A stretch of DNA of 10,681 nucleotides. Source: Euryarchaeota archaeon UBA124 (lineage in GTDB: Archaea; Thermoplasmatota; Poseidoniia; Poseidoniales; Poseidoniaceae). The notes beneath the pieces are model-generated. The model was given only the letters and a program-made list of their open reading frames with translations. It made no database searches and had not been told where the DNA came from. Every line of letters starts with the position of its first letter. Position 1 is the first letter of the stretch. Made by a program: the position numbers and the translations under genes. Shown piece by piece: positions 6,047 through 10,681 of this stretch. The stretch is taken from the NCBI GenBank assembly GCA_002502215.1, contig DAPT01000060.1, forward strand, positions 1-10,681, read 5' to 3'.

Positions 6047-7405
6047 ATGGCGTTCTGTCCACTTGATTACCGATATGGCTCTCAAGATTTCAAACACATT
6101 TGGTCTGAATCAGGTCGTCATGAACGTCAATTGGAAGTCGAGCGTGCATTAATTTGGGCGCATTGGCAACTTGGGAGAGTCTCAGAGGATGACTATAACG
6201 CAGTTGCAGCTATCGCAAACCCTGAGTCGGTTCGCAAAGAACGTGTGTCTGAAATCGAAGCTGAAACTCGTCACGATATTATGGCATTAACAAAAGCAAT
6301 GGCTGAGGCAGCCGGAGATGCTGGTTGGTGCATTCATCTTGGTGCAACATCGAATGACATCGTTGACACTGCTGTCGCCTTGCAACTTCGTGACAGCATC
6401 GTCATGCTACGAGAACAACTCTGTCTTCTGATTGGGGTTTGTGCAGATGTGGCGGAACGTGAACGTGATACAGTCATGCTCGGACGAACCCATGGGCAAG
6501 CGGCCGTCCCAATCACCTTTGGACTCAAGGCAGCGGTGTGGCTTGATGAAATGCGAAGACAACTCGTACGACTGGATGAGGCTGCACCTCGAATCGCCGT
6601 TGGAAAATTCCTTGGTGCAGTAGGAACAGGTGCAGCACAGGGAGAAAATGCCCGAGAATTGCAGCGGCTCATCCTCACCCACCTTGGCCTCGGCGTTCCG
6701 CTCGCTACGACACAAGTCGTTGGGCGAGACCGATACATCGAGTACATATCGTGGCAGGCAAACCTGGCTACGACGTGCGAAAAAATCCTCCAAGAGATTC
6801 GCAATCTACAACGCTCAGAAATTGCCGAAGCAGGAGAAGGGTTTGACGTAAAGAAGCAAGTTGGATCCTCAACAATGGCTCACAAAAAGAATCCAATTAA
6901 ATCCGAAAACGCCTCCGGCCTCGCAAGAATTGTTCGTTCCTTCATCATTCCAACCTATGAAAACGCACTTCTCTGGCACGAGAGAGATCTCGCCAATTCA
7001 AGCAGTGAGCGCTTTACTCTTTCACACGCAAGCGCGTTGTGCGAGGATGTTGTCAAGAAAACCCGTCAGGTGTTGACCAATATGTGGGTCGATGCAGAGC
7101 GATGTATCGAAAACATCCGATCGCAGCGGGGTTTGGTTATGGCTGAAAAAGTCATGATTGACCTCGTTGACCGAGGAGTCCCAAGAGACGAAGCACACGA
7201 AATTCTTCGCGAAGCATCCTTCACCGCTGTGGCGAACAAAGAGGAATTGATTGATGTGTGCAGTCGAACGCCGGCGATTTCAGCGGCCTTTAGTGCTGAA
7301 GAATTGGAAGCGATGTTCGAACCAAGCAATCATATTGGGGTATCTGGAGAGATAGTCGATGAGGCTGTTGCACTCGCCCGTGCTGCGATTCAAATCACAG
7401 AATGA
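6047..7405 (+). CDS. purB: Adenylosuccinate lyase
   Basis: PurB releases fumarate from SAICAR and from adenylosuccinate, two steps of purine synthesis. At 452 residues it is of normal length. It carries the fumarase/aspartase superfamily signature GSSTMAHKKNP (273-283), whose loop serine is the usual catalytic base. H76 in ETRHDIMA, LGATSNDIVDT (98-108), H149 in GRTHGQ and WHERDLANSSSER (310-322) are the other expected active-site segments. The N-terminus (MAFCPLDYRYGS) fits the family, supporting the ATG at 6047, though no Shine-Dalgarno precedes it. No other purine genes lie beside it. Its 3' end overlaps the convergent DPH6-like gene by 16 bases. Confidence 0.97.
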   Translation: MAFCPLDYRYGSQDFKHIWSESGRHERQLEVERALIWAHWQLGRVSEDDYNAVAAIANPESVRKERVSEIEAETRHDIMALTKAMAEAAGDAGWCIHLGATSNDIVDTAVALQLRDSIVMLREQLCLLIGVCADVAERERDTVMLGRTHGQAAVPITFGLKAAVWLDEMRRQLVRLDEAAPRIAVGKFLGAVGTGAAQGENARELQRLILTHLGLGVPLATTQVVGRDRYIEYISWQANLATTCEKILQEIRNLQRSEIAEAGEGFDVKKQVGSSTMAHKKNPIKSENASGLARIVRSFIIPTYENALLWHERDLANSSSERFTLSHASALCEDVVKKTRQVLTNMWVDAERCIENIRSQRGLVMAEKVMIDLVDRGVPRDEAHEILREASFTAVANKEELIDVCSRTPAISAAFSAEELEAMFEPSNHIGVSGEIVDEAVALARAAIQITE

Positions 7406-8046
7406 ATTGTGAAGACACCCCTGCTGGCCGAATGCTGCTCCTTGCCTTCTACCTTCAGGGAGCGTGACCAAATCGGGCCGCCAAGAACAAATGTTTCGTA
7501 TTCACCACCTTCTCCATCAACGTTGAATCGATGTTTCGTTGAAAGTTCTTGGAGTTCCTTGAGGGATTTCTCATCCAGTACACGACCGAGCCAGTTGTGC
7601 TCAAGACCTTCGCAAGAAACGGAAGTGAGCATAATCTCGAATCCAGCCTCAATCATACCCCGTAGATGCTCGATTGGTGTTTGATGCCACAGGGGCGAGT
7701 ACGAACGGATTCCAAGCCGTTGACACATGCATTCCAATCGTTGTTTCTGAAAATCTGAACGAAGGGCTCCACTCACAATTCCGTCAATTTCGAGTTGTGC
7801 CAAGGAAGATTCAAGAGCACCGATTTCATCTTCAACAGAACCAAATGCGGGGACATTGATCCAAGGCAATTCTGCCAATTCAGCCTGTTTCTGAACCCAC
7901 TGGGTTGATGGAACCTGAAACATATGGGAATCACCATCTTGGACATCAACGGTTACGACAGCAACAACATCCCATCCACGACACATCGCCCACCACCATG
8001 CAGCGGAGGAATCTTTTCCACCTGAGCTAAGTACAGCGATTCGCAT
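7390..8046 (-). CDS. dph6: DPH6-type ATP pyrophosphatase (probable diphthine-ammonia ligase)
   Basis: DPH6 makes the last step of diphthamide on elongation factor 2, using ATP and ammonia to amidate diphthine. The 218 residues begin with the PP-loop SSGGKDSS (7-14) of N-type ATP pyrophosphatases. Family landmarks follow: IVSGALRSDFQKQRLE (90-105), LGIRSYSPLWHQ (111-122), an SVSCEGL segment (142-148) and GEGGEYETFVL (178-188). The length matches the single-domain archaeal form. EF2 and the other dph genes lie outside the window, so assignment rests on sequence. The ATG at 8046 lies at the very start of the PP-loop strand, as expected. It is read divergently from psmA over a 140-base gap containing a palindrome 8 bases from its start codon. 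Confidence 0.9.
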   Translation of the reverse strand: MRIAVLSSGGKDSSAAWWWAMCRGWDVVAVVTVDVQDGDSHMFQVPSTQWVQKQAELAELPWINVPAFGSVEDEIGALESSLAQLEIDGIVSGALRSDFQKQRLECMCQRLGIRSYSPLWHQTPIEHLRGMIEAGFEIMLTSVSCEGLEHNWLGRVLDEKSLKELQELSTKHRFNVDGEGGEYETFVLGGPIWSRSLKVEGKEQHSASRGVFTIHSVI

Positions 8047-8061
8047 GAACGTCCCATGAAC
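8044..8061. repeat. CATGAAC direct repeat next to the dph6 start
   Basis: CATGAAC occurs at 8044-8050, overlapping the dph6 start codon, and again at 8055-8061, an 11-base period, about one helical turn. The second copy is the left arm of the palindrome beside it, so three copies of the same half-site stand in a row. This suggests cooperative binding of a regulator but could be chance. Confidence 0.4.
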
Positions 8062-8073
8062 TTCAAGTTCATG
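8055..8073. promoter_or_regulatory. Perfect 19-bp palindrome, candidate operator between dph6 and psmA
   Basis: CATGAACTTCAAGTTCATG has two 9-base arms that are exact reverse complements around a central C (8064). It lies 8 bases before the dph6 start and 113 before psmA, in the main divergent gap. Its size and symmetry fit a dimeric helix-turn-helix repressor site. At this place it would block dph6 transcription or translation start. The regulator is unknown. As RNA it could also form a hairpin, but the one-base loop is sterically poor. Confidence 0.5.
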
Positions 8074-8186
8074 AGATTAAGGGAAAACAAGCCAAGTGTT
8101 CAAATGGGTCCTTCATGTCGGTAGGATAGAGTGGTGAATCATCACCCTCATAAAGCGTCGAAGACGAGAAGGAATTGGTGAGATAA
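8074..8186. other. Rest of the dph6/psmA divergent gap
   Basis: This non-coding stretch holds a candidate A/T-rich element for dph6 (TTAATC on the minus strand, 8075-8080, about 31 bases before its ATG), a short hairpin-like GGTGA-ATCA-TCACC at 8133-8146, the weak psmA TATA-like element and the psmA Shine-Dalgarno. No small ORF or RNA gene is convincing. Confidence 0.35.
8146..8155 (+). promoter_or_regulatory. Weak TATA-like element for the psmA operon
   Basis: CCTCATAAAG lies about 36 bases before the psmA ATG and is the most TATA-like stretch in this part of the gap. A start about 26 bases downstream would leave a short leader carrying GGTGAG at 8177-8182, the psmA Shine-Dalgarno. The match is poor. 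Confidence 0.25.
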
Positions 8187-8909
8187 ATGCAACCGAGTGG
8201 AAGAGGATACGATCATGGAATTACAACATTTAGCCCAGACGGACGTTTGTTCCAAGTTGAGTACGCTCGTGAGTCTGTCAAGCGTGGTACAACAACAGCT
8301 GGATTGAAGTTCAAGGAAGGCGTTGTACTCGTCTGTGACAAGCGAATCGCCTCCCGACTAATCATCCCAGAATCCATTGAAAAGATGTTCAAAATCGATG
8401 AGCATGTTGGAGTCGCAACTTCTGGTCTGGTTGCAGACGCAAGGCAACTCGTCGCTCGAGCCCGTGTCGAGTCGCAAATCAACAGAATCACTTATGCAGA
8501 CACAGTGCCAGTCGATGTTCTTGTCAAGAAAATCTGCGACTTTAAGCAATCGTTCACCCAATACGGAGGTTCCCGACCCTTTGGTACTGCCTTGTTAATC
8601 GGTGGCGTTGATGATGAGGGAATTCATCTCTATGAGACTGACCCGTCCGGCGCATACCAATCCTACCACGCAGGTGCTATCGGTAGCAACCGAAACACCG
8701 TCATCGAATACTTTGAGAAGAATTGGAAAAACGGTATGACCCTCAATGCAGCAATGAAAATGGGTCTTGAAGCGCTCCGCTCTGCAAACGACACCGAACT
8801 AAACAGAGACGCTGTTGAAGTGGTCGTTGTCGATGGCAATGGATACCGCATCCTTGATCGTGGAGAAGTGAACAAGCAACTTGATCGTCTCAAGCCTCTT
8901 GATGATTGA
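8187..8909 (+). CDS. psmA: 20S proteasome alpha subunit
   Basis: PsmA forms the outer seven-membered rings of the archaeal 20S proteasome, gating the chamber and docking ATPases such as PAN. The 240 residues show the alpha-type signature YDHGITTFSPDGRLFQVEYA (8-27) followed by RESVKRG, whose N-terminal helix separates alpha from beta subunits. K66 in SIEKMFKID matches the pocket lysine that binds HbYX tails of regulators in Thermoplasma. TSGLVADARQLV (78-89) and FTQYGGSRPFGTALL (123-137) are also conserved family blocks. There is no N-terminal catalytic threonine, as expected for an alpha subunit. GGTGAG at 8177-8182 sets the start. It is the first gene of a psmA-SBDS-rrp4-rrp41 operon. The beta subunit is not in the window. 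Confidence 0.98.
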   Translation: MQPSGRGYDHGITTFSPDGRLFQVEYARESVKRGTTTAGLKFKEGVVLVCDKRIASRLIIPESIEKMFKIDEHVGVATSGLVADARQLVARARVESQINRITYADTVPVDVLVKKICDFKQSFTQYGGSRPFGTALLIGGVDDEGIHLYETDPSGAYQSYHAGAIGSNRNTVIEYFEKNWKNGMTLNAAMKMGLEALRSANDTELNRDAVEVVVVDGNGYRILDRGEVNKQLDRLKPLDD

Positions 8910-8948
8910 GCAATCAAGTTCATTGACTCGCAACTCTGAGGTGACCAC

Positions 8949-9641
8949 ATGGTCAGTCTCGATAACGCCGTTCTTGCACGACTTGAAAAAGGCGGTAAGC
9001 GCTACGAAGCCCTCGTCGATCCTGACCTTGTCGAAGACTGGAGAGACGATTCCAAAAGCATTGATTTGGACGAATTCATGGCCATGGACGAAATTTTCCA
9101 TGATGCAAGAGCAGGAGAACGACCTACGGAAGATGCATTGATGAAGACATTCCAGACCCTGGATGTGACCACAATTCTCAATGTGATATTGGAAAAAGGT
9201 TCCATTCAATTAACAACGGCTCAACGTAAGGCTCGCGTTGAAAACATTCGTCAGCAAATCATTCACCATATCCACAGCCAGGCCATTGATCCCAGAAGTA
9301 AGTCTCCACATCCACGAACGAGGATTGAACTTGCACTGGAGGAGTCAAAATACTCAGTCGATCCCTTCAAACGGCTTGAACAGCAAGTCAGCGATGCCAT
9401 AGCAATACTGAAACCCTTGATTCCGCTCAGTTTCGAATCACTCCGGCTAGCGTTTCGAATACCTGGTAAAGCCTACGGTTCGGTCAGTCAACTCTTACGG
9501 AGTTATCAGCAGAAAGAGGGATGGTTGGAGAACGGAGACTGGGCTTGTGTTGTTGAGATACCAGCGGGAATGAAGGGCGATATTATCGGTCAGGTTCTCA
9601 AGCGTGCAAACGACGCTGAAGTCAAAGAATTATCCTCCTGA
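8949..9641 (+). CDS. sdo1: Ribosome maturation factor SBDS/SDO1
   Basis: SBDS helps release the anti-association factor aIF6/eIF6 from the large ribosomal subunit together with an EF2-like GTPase. At 230 residues it has the usual three parts. The N-terminal FYSH domain includes ARLEKGGKRYEALVDP (10-25) and ILEKGSIQLTTAQRK (80-94). The helical domain begins near HPRTRIELALEESKY (121-135). The C-terminal ferredoxin-like domain runs from LKPLIPLSFESLRL to VVEIPAGMKGDI (201-212). GAGGTGA at 8938-8944 lies four bases before the ATG. The gap to psmA is 39 bases, consistent with one transcript. Its place before rrp4 follows the archaeal exosome superoperon. Confidence 0.97.
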   Translation: MVSLDNAVLARLEKGGKRYEALVDPDLVEDWRDDSKSIDLDEFMAMDEIFHDARAGERPTEDALMKTFQTLDVTTILNVILEKGSIQLTTAQRKARVENIRQQIIHHIHSQAIDPRSKSPHPRTRIELALEESKYSVDPFKRLEQQVSDAIAILKPLIPLSFESLRLAFRIPGKAYGSVSQLLRSYQQKEGWLENGDWACVVEIPAGMKGDIIGQVLKRANDAEVKELSS

Positions 9642-9683
9642 GAAAAGGGTGTCCTTTATCATGGGATGTCGAGTGGGCGGTTC

Positions 9684-9689
9684 GGAGAG
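9684..9689 (+). promoter_or_regulatory. Shine-Dalgarno that favours the shorter rrp4 start
   Basis: GGAGAG lies six bases before the ATG at 9696. The in-frame ATG at 9666, ten codons earlier, has only AAGGGTG about 14 bases upstream. The shorter form also begins nearer to the conserved RLVTPG strand of Rrp4. Confidence 0.55.
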
Positions 9690-9695
9690 AAAAGT

Positions 9696-10382
9696 ATGTC
9701 CAAAGGTCAAGTTGGCGCCGAGCAGCGCCTCGTGACCCCGGGAATGGTCGTAGGGCCATCGTCCGGGAAGCGAGCAGGGTCCGGTATGATTGCCGAAAAC
9801 AACGAATTTATTGCCACCCGAGTGGGCTGGCTTCACGAACAAAACAATGTCGTTTCTGTTTCACCAATAAACAGCGCCTACATGCCACGGTCTGGAGATC
9901 TTATCGTTGGATTCGTGGCTGAAGTTCGAAACAATCTGTGGTTTTTCGACGTCAACGGACCCTTCCAAGCACTTCTTCCAATGTCATTGGCTCCTTGGAA
10001 GGTTGAATTTGGTTCAACACGAAAGCATCTCGGAATCGGAGATGCAGCACTTGCACGCATTCAGGAAGTCGACGAGACACACAACATGGTTCTGACCATG
10101 AAAGGCGTTGGGCTACGACGACTGAACGAAGGTGCTGTTCTTTCAATCCCTGTCAACCTCATTGACACACTCCGTGGTGACAACAATTCCATGGTGAGCC
10201 GAATTCGAGACATCACTGACTGCCGAATTATTGTCGGTGACAATGGTCGTGTTTGGGTGCATGGAAGCGGTGACGACATGCGGGTTGCGCGAGAACTGAT
10301 TCAAACGCTCAACGAAGACGGGCATAAAAATACATTCGAAAGTGCTGTCAAAGCACTAGAAAACGAACGAGGTGAACACTGA
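9696..10382 (+). CDS. rrp4: Exosome RNA-binding cap subunit Rrp4
   Basis: Rrp4 sits on the archaeal Rrp41/Rrp42 ring and guides RNA into the phosphorolytic chamber. From ATG 9696 it has 228 residues. The N-terminal domain begins with RLVTPGMVVG (11-20). An S1 domain follows (about 62-135, with RSGDLIVGFVAEVRNNLWFF and the Ala/Leu-rich QALLPMS). A KH domain comes last (about 145-205), with its GxxG loop as GDNG in CRIIVGDNGRVWVHG. An upstream ATG at 9666 would add ten residues; the Shine-Dalgarno before 9696 is better. Its stop codon overlaps the rrp41 start by one base (TGATG), so the two are translationally coupled, which fits subunits of one complex. Confidence 0.96.
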   Translation: MSKGQVGAEQRLVTPGMVVGPSSGKRAGSGMIAENNEFIATRVGWLHEQNNVVSVSPINSAYMPRSGDLIVGFVAEVRNNLWFFDVNGPFQALLPMSLAPWKVEFGSTRKHLGIGDAALARIQEVDETHNMVLTMKGVGLRRLNEGAVLSIPVNLIDTLRGDNNSMVSRIRDITDCRIIVGDNGRVWVHGSGDDMRVARELIQTLNEDGHKNTFESAVKALENERGEH

Positions 10383-10681
10383 TGGGTGGATATGGAGACG
10401 TAAAATTACTACGAGAAGATGGAAAGCGACTGGATGGTCGAGCGATTGATGAGATGCGACCGGTAACGATTGAGGCAGGTGTTCTTCCTGCTGCAGATGG
10501 TTCAGCAATGGTAACGCATGGACTGAACGTAGCTGTTGCTGCAGTCTACGGTCCAATGGAGGCTCACCCACGAAAGATTCAGCGACAAGATCGTGCTGTC
10601 ATTGACGTACGTTACAACATGGCACCGTTTTCAACGGGTGACCGTATCCGACCAGGGTTCAATCGCCGTAGTCGAGAAATA
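10382..10681 (+). CDS. rrp41: Exosome catalytic subunit Rrp41, 5' part (3' partial)
   Basis: Rrp41 is the RNase PH-type catalytic subunit of the archaeal exosome, degrading or tailing RNA with phosphate or nucleoside diphosphates in a hexamer with Rrp42. One hundred residues are visible and the frame runs off the window. Conserved segments are REDGKRLDGRAIDEMRP (11-27), IEAGVLPAADGSA (30-42), VAAVYGPMEAHPRKIQ (52-67) and VRYNMAPFSTGDR (76-88), with RPGFNRRSREI at the edge. GAGGTGA at 10369-10375, inside the end of rrp4, precedes the ATG, which shares its A with the rrp4 stop. Rrp42 is the expected next gene outside the window. Confidence 0.97.
   Translation, partial: MGGYGDVKLLREDGKRLDGRAIDEMRPVTIEAGVLPAADGSAMVTHGLNVAVAAVYGPMEAHPRKIQRQDRAVIDVRYNMAPFSTGDRIRPGFNRRSREI

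Noticed and set aside
6334..6804. 156-residue open frame on the minus strand within purB
   Set aside because: It is wholly antisense to a strongly conserved enzyme, rich in Arg/Ser, with no recognisable domain. It is a shadow of coding bias.
8133..8146. GGTGA-ATCA-TCACC hairpin before psmA
   Set aside because: Five-base arms without a T-tract are too weak for a terminator or riboswitch and arise often by chance.
8799..9209. 136-residue minus-strand frame spanning the psmA-SBDS junction
   Set aside because: It is antisense to two firmly identified genes and their spacer, and its translation resembles no family.
9666..9695. Longer ATG start for rrp4
   Set aside because: The Shine-Dalgarno GGAGAG lies inside this stretch and serves the ATG at 9696. 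The ten extra residues are not typical of Rrp4. It is not fully excluded.
1..10681. CRISPR array, insertion sequence, tRNA or rRNA gene
   Set aside because: No regularly spaced repeats, transposase-like frame, terminal inverted repeats or cloverleaf-like sequence were seen. Almost all bases are in assigned genes.

Overview
The window looks like chromosomal DNA of a planktonic euryarchaeon, most likely Marine Group II (Ca. Poseidoniales) or a close relative. The archaeal assignment rests on core genes: a proteasome alpha subunit with its archaeal N-terminal signature, SBDS/SDO1, exosome subunits Rrp4 and Rrp41, TiaS (found only in archaea), an archaeosortase-type protein and a DPH6-type enzyme. 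The narrower assignment is inference. It rests on the first protein, a membrane-anchored surface protein with PPC-like folds, EF-hand loops, thrombospondin-3-type Asp/Gly repeats, one membrane helix and a Trp/Tyr-rich cytoplasmic tail. It also rests on moderate GC and very tight gene packing. GAGGTG(A)-type Shine-Dalgarno sites precede several genes, and other genes have no recognisable site.

Layout. 1-1525 (+): 3' part of the surface protein. 1515-2444 (-): archaeosortase/exosortase-family membrane protein, overlapping it tail to tail. 2512-3132 (+): HAD-IIIA phosphatase of the GmhB/HisB-N type. 3143-4336 (+): tiaS. 4358-4612 (+): one-helix small protein. 4592-5233 (-): RecA/RadB-like protein with a P-loop that lacks its lysine. 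5258-5473 (+): small tail-anchored protein. 5560-6024 (+): four-helix membrane protein. 6047-7405 (+): purB. 7390-8046 (-): DPH6-like ATP pyrophosphatase. 8187 to the end (+): psmA, SBDS, rrp4, rrp41, in the order of the known archaeal proteasome/exosome superoperon. rrp41 is cut by the window edge.

Functional themes. The right-hand operon joins protein degradation (20S proteasome), 60S-type ribosome maturation (SBDS) and RNA decay/processing (exosome cap and catalytic ring). DPH6, which completes diphthamide on elongation factor 2, is read divergently from it, so the block is centred on translation and turnover. TiaS adds a further translation function, agmatidine at the wobble position of tRNA-Ile2. 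The left part concerns the cell surface: the surface protein, the sortase-like enzyme and possibly the phosphatase.

No mobile element, CRISPR array, tRNA, rRNA or integration site was seen. No clearly new multi-gene system was found. The items most worth a second look are the lysine-less RecA-like protein beside a tail-anchored microprotein, a perfect 19-bp palindrome in the dph6/psmA divergent gap, the odd start of tiaS, the archaeosortase-like protein with no visible substrate, and the Phe/Glu/Asp-rich segment of the surface protein.
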